Source of the DNA: Phylloscopus collybita
Lineage: Eukaryota; Chordata; Aves; Passeriformes; Phylloscopidae
Reading direction: 5' to 3'
DNA: 64,000 bases
NCBI GenBank assembly: GCA_027886175.1
Contig: JAJNNQ010000011.1
Span: 2,170,001 to 2,234,000 of the forward strand
Part shown: positions 1 to 10,639 of the stretch, piece by piece
Numbering within the stretch: the stretch's first letter is position 1
Layout: each line of letters starts with the position of its first letter
Program-made: the position numbers and the translations under genes
Notes under the pieces: generated by a model
Databases searched by the model: none
Told to the model about the DNA's origin: nothing
The model's input: the letters and a program-made list of their open reading frames with translations, nothing else

Positions 1-315
1 CAGCAGAGTTCTCCAGGAACTCCCAGTGAGAGCAATTCTGGGAGGGAAAGCGCTCCCAGTTCCTTCCCGCTGCTCCCAGGATCGCTCCCGGTGCCGCGCG
101 GGGCGGGGCCGCTTTGGAACCCCCCCGGGGCAGAGCGCGGCTGCTTTTGGGTGTCGGCACCGCCCGGGCCGGGCTGGGAGCGGAGGAGGAGCGGGAGGAA
201 GAGGAGGGACAGAGGAGGAAGAGGAGGAGCAGCAACACCACGCGGTTTTCCCGCCCGCCCGCTCCGGCCGCAGCTCCCCCGGCTCCGGCAGCATCGCGCA
301 CCCCGGAACCCGCAG
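1..315 (+). promoter_or_regulatory. CpG-rich promoter and noncoding exon 1 of ZNF-1
   Basis: This GC- and CpG-rich stretch ends in a good splice donor (CGCAG|GTGAGCGG, GT at 316-317). The same sequence appears inverted at about 7631-7945 in front of ZNF-2, where the gene structure is identical, so it is read as promoter plus untranslated first exon. The window starts inside it, so the upstream limit is unknown. Confidence 0.6.
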
Positions 316-638
316 GTGAGCGGGGAGAGGGAGCTCACCCCAAATCCATCGGGGGGGGGGCTCCGAGAGGGTTTTTTGTCGGGGCAGGGGATGTTTGGCT
401 CTTGCAGGACTCCAAAGCCGAGGCGGAGATGCCCCTGGAGGGATCTTGCGGGGTCCCAGGTGGCGATGGCCCGGTCCTGGCGGGCAGAGCCTGGAGATGA
501 GCGGGGTCCGGGACTCCGAGGCTGAAAGGGGCGCTGACTTCTGCAGCTGCACTTGGGCAGCGGGACCATCAAACCCAACGCGCTCAGCCCTTGTTTTCCC
601 ACCCAAACCAGGATCTCGTATTCCCAAACCTTGGCCGG

Positions 639-1873
639 ATGGAGGAGGAGGAGGCCGCGAGGAAGAGGGAGATGGCCCTGGAGCCCCAGGCAGGTGAGGA
701 GGAAGTCACTGCCTCTTTCCCCCTCTCTCCTGCTCCATCTCCCAGCCCAGCCCAGACCCCAGCTGTAGGACAACCCCGCTGCTGACGCCGTCCTGCCAGG
801 GATCTCCTTCCCCTTGTCTCTGGCACGGAGGCAAATCCCATCCTCTCCTTGTCCTTCTTCCCCCAGACAAGGAGCTGAGGACGCAGTCCAGGGAGGACAA
901 ATCCCTGCGGCAGAACCTCGTGGAAGAGGCTGTTTTGAGCAGCTCCACGGTGCAGGAATCTGACATGGAGGAAAATCCCCATAGATCCTGCATGAGGAGG
1001 GGCTGCAAAGGCAGATCTTGGGGATCCCAGGAGGAAAGTCCCACCCTGGGCCAGAGGCGCAGCCGCAGATGCGGCCGGAGGTCGGAGCTGGGGGTGTCTG
1101 AGCAGTTTCTAAACGTGGAGAAGCCCCACAAGTGCTCGAAATGTGAGAAGAGCTTCAGCTGGAGATCCGACCTGATCCGCCACTTGAGAATCCACACTGG
1201 AGAGAGACCCTACAAATGTGGAGAATGTGAGAAGAGCTTCAGCCACAACTCCCACCTTATCCGCCACCAGATGGTCCACACGGGGGTGAGGCCCTATGAG
1301 TGTGACCAGTGCAGGAAGAGGTTTCAGAGCAGCTCCGATCTCCTCGTCCATCAGCGGATTCACACGGAGGAGAGGCCCTTCCTCTGCCCCGACTGCGGGA
1401 AGGGCTTCAACCGCAACTTCACCCTCATCAACCACCGGCGCATCCACACCGGGGAGAGGCCCTACGAGTGTCCTGAGTGTGGGAAGAGCTTCAGGTTGAG
1501 CTCCCATCTGATCCGCCACCAGAGGATCCACACAGGGGAACGGCCCTATGAGTGTGGGGAGTGTGGGAAGGGCTTCATCCAGAGATCCTCCCTGATTGTC
1601 CACCAGAGGACCCACACCGGGGAGAGGCCCTACGAGTGTGATCAATGCAGGAAGAAGTTTAAGAGCAGCTCCCGTCTCTTCCTGCACCAACGGATTCACA
1701 TGGGTGAGAGGCCCTTCCGCTGCCCCGACTGTGGGATGGGCTTCAAGCAAAACTGCACCCTTGTCAGCCACCAGCACATCCACACCGGGGAGAGGCCCTA
1801 CGAGTGTCCCCAGTGTGGGAAGAGCTTCTCACGCAGCTCTCACTTGACCCAACACCCACAGAGCCACCACTAA
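639..1873 (+). CDS. ZNF-1: C2H2 zinc-finger protein, 9 fingers, two coding exons
   Basis: Probable nuclear DNA-binding transcription regulator. The CDS joins 639-693 and 867-1873 (353 aa). Exon 2 starts after an acceptor at 610-611, its ATG opens an acidic MEEEEAARK start, and a GT donor at 694 leaves phase 1. The exon 3 acceptor (CCCCAG at 861-866) restores frame through a split Asp codon. Residues 1-107 are a basic, low-complexity leader with no KRAB, SCAN or BTB domain visible. Nine C-X2-C-X12-H-X3-H fingers fill about residues 108-352 with TGERPY/TEERPF linkers, and all zinc ligands are present. The last finger has Pro after its first His (HPQSH). It faces ZNF-2 tail to tail about 4 kb away. 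Its first exon keeps CpGs, unlike those of ZNF-4/5/6, so it may still be active. Symbols such as ZNF239 or ZNF501 would be guesswork. Confidence 0.85.
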
Positions 1874-1960
1874 GGGAAGCCCTGGGAGTGTCCTGAGTGC
1901 AGGAAGAGCTTCGTGCGCTGCTCCAGCTCCATCTCCCATGCGAGGATCAGTGCTGGCTGA
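1874..1960 (+). pseudogene. Vestigial tenth finger after the ZNF-1 stop
   Basis: Reading on in frame after the TAA gives a 28-codon stretch with a linker-like GKPWE start, an intact C-X2-C, the Phe, and one His, ending at TGA 1958-1960. The second His is gone. The same post-stop relic follows ZNF-3, 4, 5, 6 and the dead copy at 24.4 kb, usually with the second Cys changed to Ser. It is a shared fossil of a longer ancestral array, not translated sequence. Confidence 0.6.
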
Positions 1961-2299
1961 TCCCCAGGAACACCTGGTTGGTCACTCCACAGCCTCCTGG
2001 TTCCCTTTGCCAGGATTTTCCTTTCATTTCTCTTTATCCTTTCAAAACTCCCAAAACCAAGGTAAAAAAAAAGATTTTAAACAAAGACATGGATGGGGAC
2101 ATGAGCGGATCTTGCAGGGGATGTGGGGGATGCTGGGTGTGAGGGACTTGAGGGTTCTTGGCAGACACTTGGGGGTTGCTCAGGGCTTTGGGCTCCCCAG
2201 GCTGAGCAGCTCCAGCTATGCTGGGAGGCCCTGACTGAGTTCTTGGGCAGCTGATCAAGGACCTCCTGCCTCAGAACTCTCCCGATGTCCCCCTGTTCC

Positions 2300-3110
2300 A
2301 GTTCCCAGTGTCTACTGTCCAGGATCCCGCTCTCCCTGCTGTCACCACCCCTGCCGGCCACCCATTCCTGTGTCATTCCACTCACGGTCCTGTCCTGCTC
2401 CCATTCCAGTGTAGATCCCATTTCCGGTCTCATTCCCTGTCCCTATCCAATATTCTCTGCTTGATGTTCCCATATTCCCAGTCCCACATTCCCTACCCTG
2501 TTCCCATTCTCGTATTCTTGGTCCCACTGCAGCTCCCACATTTCCATTGCTATATTCCCCATCCCGTTCCCATATTCCTGTTTCCAATCCTGGTCCCATC
2601 TTCCTAATCCATATCCCATATTCTCTCCCTGGTTTCTATTTCCATGTTCCCTTCCCCCTTCCCATATTCCTGTATTACCGTATTCCCGGGAATACTCGTG
2701 TGTTTCCAGTCCCATTCCTGGTCCCTGTCCCGTATTCCCTGTCCCATTCCCAGTCCAGTACTCCTGGGCCCAATTTTGGTCTCTGTCCCTATTCTATGTA
2801 TCATTCCAAGTTCCTGTCTCGTATTTCCCGTCCCATTCCTGGTCCCTGTCCATATTCCCAATCTCTGTCCCCATTTGCGGTCCCATTCCCGGTCCCTGTT
2901 AATATTCCTCATCCCATTCCTGGACCTCGTCCCCATTCCCAATCCCTGTCCTCATTCCTGATCCCTCTCTCCATTCCTAGTCCCAGTCCAGTATTCCTGG
3001 TCCAATCCTTGGTCCCTGTCCCCATTCCCAGTTCTATTCCCAGTCCCTATCTCATATTTCCTGTCCCATTCCCATTCCCTGTCCCCCTTCCCGGTGCCAT
3101 TCCCCAGGGC
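2300..3110. repeat. Degenerate TCCC/ATTCC minisatellite
   Basis: About 800 bp of irregular tandem repeats built from CCCATTCC, GGTCCCTGTCC and ATATTCC words, strongly pyrimidine-rich on the + strand. Unit boundaries drift, so no single period is clean by eye. Open frames here on both strands are by-products of the repeat. The preceding 1961-2299 has no gene; 2080-2210 holds an inverted scrap of the sequence also seen near 36.8 and 53.8 kb. Confidence 0.7.
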
Positions 3111-4320
3111 CGCCTCTGGCATGTGGGACACATGCCAGCTCGGGCTGGCTGTGGCACACGAACCCTTCAGCCCTGCTGCTCTCCTTGGCCAGCTGCAGAG
3201 AGCACAAGGCTTTGGGCATTTCTCAGAGGCCCCCAGCTGGCCAGAGCAGCCCCTCCTGCCAGCACCCCCTGTGCCTCAGAGCCCTCCCTCCTGCCGGGGA
3301 CATGGAGGGGACACGGGCCTGCAGGAGGCTCCTGTTCCTGAGACAGGAGCAAGGCTGCAGCTCCAGCCTTTGGGCCCTGGGCCGCAGCAGCCCAGGGGAG
3401 GCCCAGCTGCAGAGCTGGCAGCCCCCGATGTGTTTCACTGCAACGCTTTGGAACACTGATCCCTGGTGGGGTTTCCAGGACCTCTGAGGGTCCAGCCCTT
3501 GCAGAGAAATGGCTTAAATCCATTAGCGAGACAGCATGGTTGAGTATGGCTTGAAAAATCAAAAAGGTTTCATGAAAGAAAGAAAATAATACAGAAGAAA
3601 GAACAAAGCCAAGCTCAGGATAGGGACAGGTCCCATCCACCTGCTGCAACACCTCGAAAATGCCCCAAGCCCCTTTGTTCTCTCTCTTATCTACTTAACG
3701 ATCAAAGAGTGCTCCACTGGCAAACTGCTGATAGAAAGAGGTACAGGATTTGAAGAACAGCAACAAAGTCCAACAGGTGCTTGTCTTGGCACTGATCCAA
3801 GTAGTGTCAGGACAGCAAAGCAGTTTCTCGGTCCTTTACCTTATAAGCAATACAAGGTGTGAGTCAAACCTTTCCCTCTATGGAAAACGCTTCCTCAGGT
3901 GTGGGGTGCTTTCCTACAAATCCCCATCCCATATTCTCTCTGCGCTCGCTGTTTCCATGTTCCCAAGTTATTTCAGGATCAGTCAAATTAAGAGGTGGGA
4001 GACCCTGTAAGTATTCCCAGCCTGAATGTGGAGGTTGTGTCTGCACTAACCCAACTTGTCACCAGTGCCCCAAAGCGAGGCAGTGACAACATTTTTGGGG
4101 TCACCCCGACTCCAACCCCCCCACATCCCACTGAGGATGCTCTGCTACCTTGCACCCCCTGCACGCCACATCCCCCCAGGGAACTCTGGGGACTTTGGGG
4201 ACTGTCCCTGTGTCCCCACCCCTAATCCCCCAAGGTACCTCCGCTGCTGCACCCACACTCGGCCCTGGTTCCTGTAGGGGATTCCCAATGTGAGCAGGCA
4301 GGAGTTTGAGTCACACCCTC
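3111..4320. other. No gene seen
   Basis: GC-rich sequence to about 3490, then AT-richer sequence to about 4080, then C-rich sequence. Short open frames on both strands lack splice context, repeats or recognisable motifs. No LTR ends were found. Confidence 0.5.
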
Positions 4321-4632
4321 ACCTCTCCTCCTCCTCCTCCTCCAGGAGGTGATGTCACTTCTCCCGCTGGAGACGCCCCAGTGACACCGGGGAGACACCG
4401 CGGGTCACCCCTGGCAGGGACTGCGGGGTCACAGTGGCTCCTGGAGCCCCCTGGATGTGACAGCTGGGGGTCCTGGGATGCTGCAGTGACAATTTGGGGA
4501 GTGGGTGCTTGTTTGGGGGTCTCCAGGGTGGGTCATGAAGTCCTCTCCTGTCACCCCAGACACCCCCAGCCCGTGCCTCAGTTTCCCCCTCACTCTGCAG
4601 GGATCACCTGGAGGTGATGTTCTGGAATTGGG

Positions 4633-5456
4633 TTTATTTTGGGGGTTTTGGGGTTGGGATGAGCTGGTGGGCCAGTGGGGTGGGCTGGGGTGTTGCCAGA
4701 TTGGTGGCCATCTGGGCTGGGGGCTGGCCAGGCTGGGGGGCTGCAGGGCCAGGGACCATCCAGACCAGAGTTCAGCTGGTGGCTCTGGTGCCCATCTGGA
4801 CCAGTGTCCAGCCAGAGGGGGATCCATGGCTCTGGTGTCCATCTGGCTCAGAATCCAACCTCTCCTTGCTTCCTTCCATCTCAGGCTCCCCAGCTGGGGC
4901 TGCTCCTCACTGCAGAGTGGACAAGACCCATGGTCAGTCCCAAGATGACCCCAAACCCCTTCCCACCAACACCACCAGGCCACCCACCCCGAGCCCTAGT
5001 GCAACCAATGTCCCCAGGAAGCCAGACCAGCTCTGGATCTCCTGGAAGAGGAGATCCACAGTCCTCGGATGAGGACTCAAGGGCATCCAGGATGGTGGGC
5101 CCTGAGTCCATGTGGTACATGGGGACAGTTGGGGACACAGCTGGGGACACGCCTGTGGGGACAGGGGCTGGTGAGTGAGGGTTGGAGGAGGAGGGATGCA
5201 CCCAAAAATGTGTCAAAGTCAAGGGGAGGGCACCCAAAATTGGAGGAAAGGATGGGAAAAGAGGGAAAAGATGCAAAATAGGGCAAAGGGACCCAAAACA
5301 GGGGGAAAGGAGCCAAAATGGGGAGAGGAAGGAGCCAAAATCAAAGGACTAAGGGTGTCATTGGATGTCATGGAGTGTCACAGGGTGTCGTGGGATGTCC
5401 CTACCTGTGACAGGACAGGTGAAGATGCTCAGCGTCAGGAGCAGCCATGGGAACAT
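4633..5456 (-). CDS. Doubtful small secreted-protein gene
   Basis: On the minus strand an ATG at 5456-5454 opens a hydrophobic, signal-peptide-like start (MFPWLLLTLSIFTCPVT) that runs into a splice donor (CACAG|GTAGGG, exon end 5405, phase 1). An acceptor at 5154-5153 (CCCCACAG) is in the matching phase and continues an open frame (GVSPAVSPTVPMYHMDSG...) to about 5040 or further. A possible last exon from about 4910 and an AATAAA (minus strand, 4638-4633) could close the gene. The second donor is unclear and the region is rich in TGTCCCC repeats that make spurious frames. No domain is recognised. The paired, phase-compatible splice sites after a signal-like exon are the only real evidence. 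Confidence 0.25.
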
Positions 5457-5858
5457 CCTGACGGACAGGGGGACACCCTGTGGGACATGGGGACACCTTG
5501 AGGTACAGGGCATGGGACCTCAGGGACTGTGGCCCCACTGGGGGCAAGGGACAGGGACACAGGGGACAGGGACACACAGGAGGGACCGGGACACAGCAGG
5601 CAGCACAGGCACACACAGAGGGGTGAGGGAGGCATGGCAGGCGCTGGAGACATCCGGAGGGAGGGGACACGATGGCACCAGGATGCTCATCAGGGGAAAA
5701 TGTCACCACAGCTGTTGGGATGCTGGCACCAGGATGCCTTCAGTGACACCCAACGCTGATCCTCCCACGGGGGATGGAGCTGGAGCAGCGCACGAAGCTC
5801 TTCCCGTTCTCAGGGCATTCCCAGGGCTTCCCTTAGTGGTGGCTGCATTGGTGTTGGG

Positions 5859-7306
5859 TCAAGTGAGAGCTCCTGGAGAAGCTCTTCCCACACTCAGGAC
5901 ACTCGTAGGGCCTCTCCCGGTGTGGATGCGCCGGTGCCTGATGAGGTGGGAGTTGTGCTTGAAGCCCATCCCACAGTCGGGGCAGCGGAAGGGCCTCTCC
6001 TCCGTGTGAATCCGCTGATGCAGGAGGAGATGGGAGCTGCTCTGAAACCTCTTCCTGCACTGGTCACACTCGTAGGGCCTCTCCCCAGTGTGGCTTCTCT
6101 GGTGGAGAATCAGGTGGGAGCCCTGAGTGAAGCTCTTCCCACACTCCCCACACTCATAGGGTCGTTCACCTGTGTGGATCCTCTGGTGGACAATCAGGTT
6201 GGAGCTACCACTGAAGCTCTTCCCACACTCAGGACACTCGTAAGGCCTCTCCCCGGTGTGGATGCGCCGGTGCCTGACAAGGTGGGTGTTTCGCTTGAAG
6301 CCCATCCCGCAGTCAGGGCAGCGGAAGGGCCTCTCATCCGTGTGAATCCGCTGGTGCTTGAGGAGATCAGAGCTGGTATGAAACCTCTTCCTGCACTGGT
6401 CACACTCATAGGGCCTCTCCCCAGTGTGGCTCCTCTGGTGGACAGTCAGATGGGAGCTCTGAATGAAGCTCTTCCCACACTCCCCACACTCAAAGGGCTG
6501 TTTCCCTGTGTGGATTCTCTGGTGGAGGATCAGGTTGGATTTGTGGATAAATCTCTTCCCACACTTGGGACACTCATAGGGCCGTTCCCCCTTGTGGCTC
6601 ATCTGGTGGCGGGTCAGGTTGTACCTCTGGCTGAAGCTCATCCCACACTCCCCACACTCGTAGGGCCGTGCCCCCGTGTGGCTCCTCTGGTGGGCAGTCA
6701 GGTTGGAGCTATCACTGAAGTGCTTCCCACACTCAAGACACTCGTAGGGCCTCTCCCCAGTGTGGATGCGCCTGTGGGTGATGAGGGAGGATCTCCAGCT
6801 GAAGCTCTTCTCACATTTCGAGCACTTGTGGGGCTTCTCCCTATCGTGAAGCTGCTCAGGGATGCCCAGCTCTGAGCTCCCGCTGTTTCCCTCTCCCAGG
6901 GTGGGTCTTCCCTCCTGGGATCCCCGTGATCTGCGTTTGCAGCCCCTCCTCGTGCGGGATCTCCGGGGCTTTTCCTCCCCATTGGATTCCTGCACCGTGG
7001 AGCTGCTCAAAACAGCCTCTTCCACGAGGTTCTGCCGCGGGGATTTGTCCTCCCTGGACTGCGTCCTCAGCTCCTTGTCTGGGGGAAGAAGGACAAGGAG
7101 AGGATGGGATTTGCCTCTGTGCCAGAGACAAGGGGAAGGAGATCCCTGGCAGGACGGCATTGACAGCGGGGTTGTCCTACAGCTGGGGGCCGGGCTGGGC
7201 TGGGAGATGGAGCAGGAGAGAGGGGGAAAGGGGCAGCGACTTCCTCCTCACCTGCCTGGGGCTCCAGGGCCATCTCCCTCTTCCTCGCGGCCTCCTCCTC
7301 CTCCAT
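5859..7306 (-). CDS. ZNF-2: C2H2 zinc-finger protein, 11 fingers plus a frameshifted 12th
   Basis: Same gene plan as ZNF-1 on the opposite strand: coding exons 7306-7252 and 7078-5859 (424 aa), with conserved acceptors, donor and split Asp codon. A basic leader without a KRAB-like domain precedes eleven intact C2H2 fingers. In the linker before the last finger the usual run of four C (plus strand, CTCTCCCCGG) has only three at about 5911-5920. The frame therefore shifts and the protein ends with about 20 unrelated residues ([19 protein letters not shown]). The twelfth finger and its normal stop are intact in the next frame at 5833-5918. Either the gene really lost its last finger or one base is missing from the assembly. 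Expected role: nuclear sequence-specific DNA binding. It is more diverged from ZNF-3 to 7 than from ZNF-1. Confidence 0.82.
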
Positions 7307-7630
7307 CCGGCCAAGGTTTGGGAATACGAGATCCTGGTTTGGGTGGGAAAACAAGGGCTGAGCGCGTTGGGTTTGCTGGTCCCGCTGCCCAAGCGCAGCT
7401 GCAGAAGTCAGCGCCCCTTTCAGCCTCGGAGTCCCGGACCCCGCTCATCTCCAGGCTCTGCCCGCCAGGACCGGGCCATCGCCACCTGGGACCCCGCAAG
7501 ATCCCTCCAGGGGCATCTCCGCCTCGGCTTTGGAGTCCTGCAAGAGCCAAACATCCCCTGCCCCGAAAAAAAAACCCTCTCAGAGCCCCCCCCCCGATGG
7601 ATTTGGGGCGAGCTCCCTCTCCCCGCTCAC

Positions 7631-7945
7631 CTGCGGGTTCCGGGGTGCGCGATGCTGCCGGAGCCGGGGGAGCTGCGGCCGGAGCGGGCGGGCGGGAAAA
7701 CCGCGTGGTGTTGCTGCTCCTCCTCTTCCTCCTCTGTCCCTCCTCTTCCTCCCGCTCCTCCTCCGCTCCCAGGCCGGCCCGGGCGGTGCCGACACCCAAA
7801 AGCAGCCGCGCTCTGCCCCGGGGGGGTTCCAAAGCGGCCCCGCCCCGCGCGGCACCGGGAGCGATCCTGGGAGCAGCGGGAAGGAACTGGGAGCGCTTTC
7901 CCTCCCAGTATCGCTCTCACTGGGAGTTCCTGGAGAACTCTGCTG
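7631..7945 (-). promoter_or_regulatory. CpG-rich promoter and noncoding exon 1 of ZNF-2
   Basis: Inverted copy of 1-315, with the same donor (GTGAG on the minus strand at 7630-7626). It is dense in CpG and contains the GGAGGAAGAGGAGG purine tract also seen in ZNF-1. The inverted match extends through intron and coding exons. Confidence 0.6.
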
Positions 7946-8439
7946 TGGGAGGGATCCCAGGGTGCAGCAGGGGAACAGCTCCTGTCCCTGAGCAGCCGGA
8001 AAAGCCCCGGGGCACGAACTGACCATGGCCCCATTCCCTGTCTCCCTGCTCTGCCGGGGGAGGAGGTGGAGCTGGAAGGAGGGAGGCGTCAGGGGAGGCT
8101 GATTTTAAGGGTCTTCATTTACTTCTCATTGTCGAGCTCTGAAATGTTGGAGTTTTCTACCAGAAATCTCTCCCCTCTTCTAGTCATCGACAGGAGATTG
8201 GGGCAGTTTTCGCTTTTTCGGGGAAATCAAAGTGACGAACTGATGCTCCTAGGTAGGGGGTAGGAGAAGTGGGGCTCTAGGGCTTCCCGCTGAGTCGGAG
8301 GCACCCAGCAGGCAGGGCTGGGCAAGGCGGTGCGGGAGGTGCGGAGAACTTTGTTTGTGTTTTCAGCTCCATCCCGCCTCGGGCCCGGGCCCGTCCCAGG
8401 GCTGTTCCTCATCTGCGGCTTTGCCCTCAGACAGCCCGG

Positions 8440-8660
8440 GGGCGGGGCCTGAGAGCGCGGGGCGGGGCTGGGCCGCGTGCAGAGCCCGCCCCTGGCTCGC
8501 GGCCATTGGCTGATGGTGCCGTCACTCCTGGCTCTCGCTGCACGGTGATTGGGCAGAGCGGGCAGAAGGACAGCCCTGGCTTTTCAGGGGCGCCATTTTC
8601 GGATCCTCGGTGTGGAGGAGGAGGCGGCGGCGGCGGAGCTCGGAGGCGGCCCCGGCGCAG
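8440..8660 (+). promoter_or_regulatory. GC-box/CCAAT/YY1-like promoter with exon 1, copy P1
   Basis: Two GC boxes (GGCGGGGC, about 8451-8468), two ATTGG (inverted CCAAT) boxes at 8515-8519 and 8548-8552, then a YY1-type site (CGCCATTTTC, 8591-8600) just before a GC-rich exon with donor GCGCAG|GTGGGAG at 8660/8661. There is no TATA box. The same module recurs at 25.9, 41.4 and 62.0 kb (+) and at 59.1 kb (-). No ATG leads into a convincing protein, so it is best read as a noncoding first exon. The next compatible acceptor downstream belongs to ZNF-3 (15590), which is an inference. Confidence 0.6.
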
Positions 8661-8929
8661 GTGGGAGCCGCGCTGGGTTGTGCCGGGGCTCGGGGCTGGC
8701 TGCGGGCGGAGGGGGCGGCAGGGGGCTCTGGCTGTGGCTGGGTTGTGCCGTGTCCGCGCCGTGTTCCCCGTGCCCTGAGGGCGCTGCGGGAGCGGCTGCC
8801 CGCGGTCTCCTTCCCGCGGGTGCCTGGGCAGGAGCCGGGGCCGGAGCAGCGCTGGCTCGTCCCGGTTCCTGTGGGTAGGACGGAGGCGCTGCGCTGTCCC
8901 CGGGCCTGTGTGGGAAAATTGGCATCGCC

Positions 8930-9480
8930 AGAGGTTTCTGTGCCCGAAGGAGCCAGAGGAGTCCTGTAAAAGTGACTTTATTCATGAACAAAGGGAGAGG
9001 CCATGCGGCACTTGCCGTGCGATCCCTCCAATTGTTGTGGGCAGCCTATTTCTAAAATTATTCTATTAACTCCTTACACGTTTAATTGTCATCTTTAAAG
9101 CTCTTCTCGTTTTGCAAAATGCAACGTAAAGGTGAACTTTGAAAAACCCATATACCAAAATTTTTAGATTACTAAGTGCCACACACAAACACACACAAAC
9201 CATTGCAAAGCAATCAAGGTTTTTCTTCTTCTCCTAAGACTAAAACTTGGTTCTCACACCCCTGGCACAAACCTGAGAATTCAAAAGCAGGATTATTGCA
9301 AAAAAAATTATTCTTATGGTGTCATCTTGTCACTGAAACTGTGGGAAAAACAAAAATGCTCCAACAATATCTTTTGTGTTAGAGAGTCAAGGCATCACTT
9401 GATTCTGGCCAGGATGGGCAACAGAAATCATTTCACCCACACATAGCCCGGTGTGCAGAGAAAATCATTCCAGAGGAGTC
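8930..9480 (-). mobile_element. ERV LTR fragment plus a 420-bp repeat unit (first copy)
   Basis: 8930-9050 carries the polyadenylation side of an antisense LTR (TTTATTCATGAAC on the plus strand gives AATAAA on the minus strand). 9060-9480 is a unit repeated at 10640-11060, 26520-26950 and 43750-44215, recognisable by the ACACACAAACACACAC tract and the ending TAGCCCGGTGTGCAGAG. No coding frame is preserved. Confidence 0.55.
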
Positions 9481-10610
9481 CTGTAAAAGTGACTTTATTC
9501 ATGAACAAAGGGAGAGGCCATGCGGCATTTGCCATGCGGTCTCTCCAATTGTTGTAGTTCACAGCCTCCTTTTTATCCTGATTTTCCCTTCTGCATCTCC
9601 CTCTCCCTTTGCCCGCTGGCGAAGGTCCTTGGAAAGTTGAAACTTCCCGATTCGCCTGCTGCATGTCCTCGTTAATATGCACCCCCCTTTTGTATAACAT
9701 CCGATATTCCTGGCTCTGTTCAGTTTTTCTTCTTCTTCTCCGTGTTCAGGAATTCAGCAGGACCTTGGCTGAGCAGCAGTCCGTGTCAATGAGTAACATT
9801 TTCTGGAACTGATGAGTTTCTCTCATTCCTTCCTTATCTCCAAGTCCCCGGCCCTCTCTCCGAGCAGAATCACTCACTGACTCTGTTTTTTCTTCCTGGG
9901 TCCTCTTTGGTTTTGGGATTATTCTCCGTGACTTCATTCCCTGTGCTTTTGTATCCGTTTCAGTTATACCATTGGAATGATCACTAGGTTTTTTGGCTCC
10001 TGATCTGAATTCCTTGGGGTTCCCAGGGGCTGGTCCGTGGTGTTGTGGGATTTGTTCTGGTGGCCGTTTCATCTTTTCCCCATTTTTGGGTGCTTCCTCC
10101 AGCCAGGGCTGCATCAATTTGTCTCTTTTCTGTAGTTAAATCATCACATTCTTGGATTCCCAACTGAATTCTCTGAACTTGTGGCAGCAGAAACACTCCA
10201 GTGCTCTGATGCTCCCTGTGTGACACAGACAGGGACAGCACATGTTGGAGTGGGGAGAGGGGTGATTGCCTCCTACTTATTTTAGTGAAGCTTTCTCAAC
10301 ATTTTCCCTTTGCTGTTTCCCTTTGCAGCTGAACCAATTTCTGTTGCAGAGTCAGAGATCCTCACTCCGGGCTCTGCCTTTAGCTGTGCAAATTCTGTCT
10401 TTGTGAGCAGGCAGAGCTTGGGCTGAGGGACAGAGGGAATCAGCCCAATTCCTGCCCCAGGCAAGGAGCCCCTGGTGCATTGTCCACACTTTTCCCCAGC
10501 AGTGTTAATTTGCATTTCTAAAGCTCCTCTCCTGCCTGCCTGGAACTGGAGCTTCTCTTCCTGGGCAGCCACTGAATGACTCATATGTGGACCCCAGGCA
10601 ATCTGCATGT
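9470..10610 (-). mobile_element. Antisense ERV LTR and adjoining ERV sequence
   Basis: A fuller copy of the same LTR. On the minus strand a TATA-like GGATAAAAAGG (about 9570) precedes AATAAA (about 9500). Further along the plus strand (9800-10600) is sequence also found at 41.8-43.7 kb, 57.1-58.5 kb (inverted) and 62.7-64.0 kb. Minus-strand frames such as 10282-10608 recur at 43419-43709 but show no domain I can name. A poly-T run lies at about 10614-10632. Confidence 0.5.
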
Positions 10611-10639
10611 TTTCTTTTTTTTTTTTTTTTTTCTTTACA

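Noticed and set aside
639..1190. KRAB or SCAN domain in the zinc-finger leaders
   Set aside because: The leaders are short, basic and acidic low-complexity segments. None of the conserved KRAB or SCAN patterns is visible in this or other members.
1109..1783. Long antisense frames through the zinc-finger exons (also 5922-6875, 16155-16751, 47169-47780)
   Set aside because: They are mirror readings of the finger repeat (recurring [16 protein letters not shown] words) kept open by its periodicity. They have no splice context of their own.
2300..3110. Telomeric or centromeric satellite
   Set aside because: ATTCC-like words are frequent, but there is no regular pentamer or TTAGGG array and no fixed monomer length.
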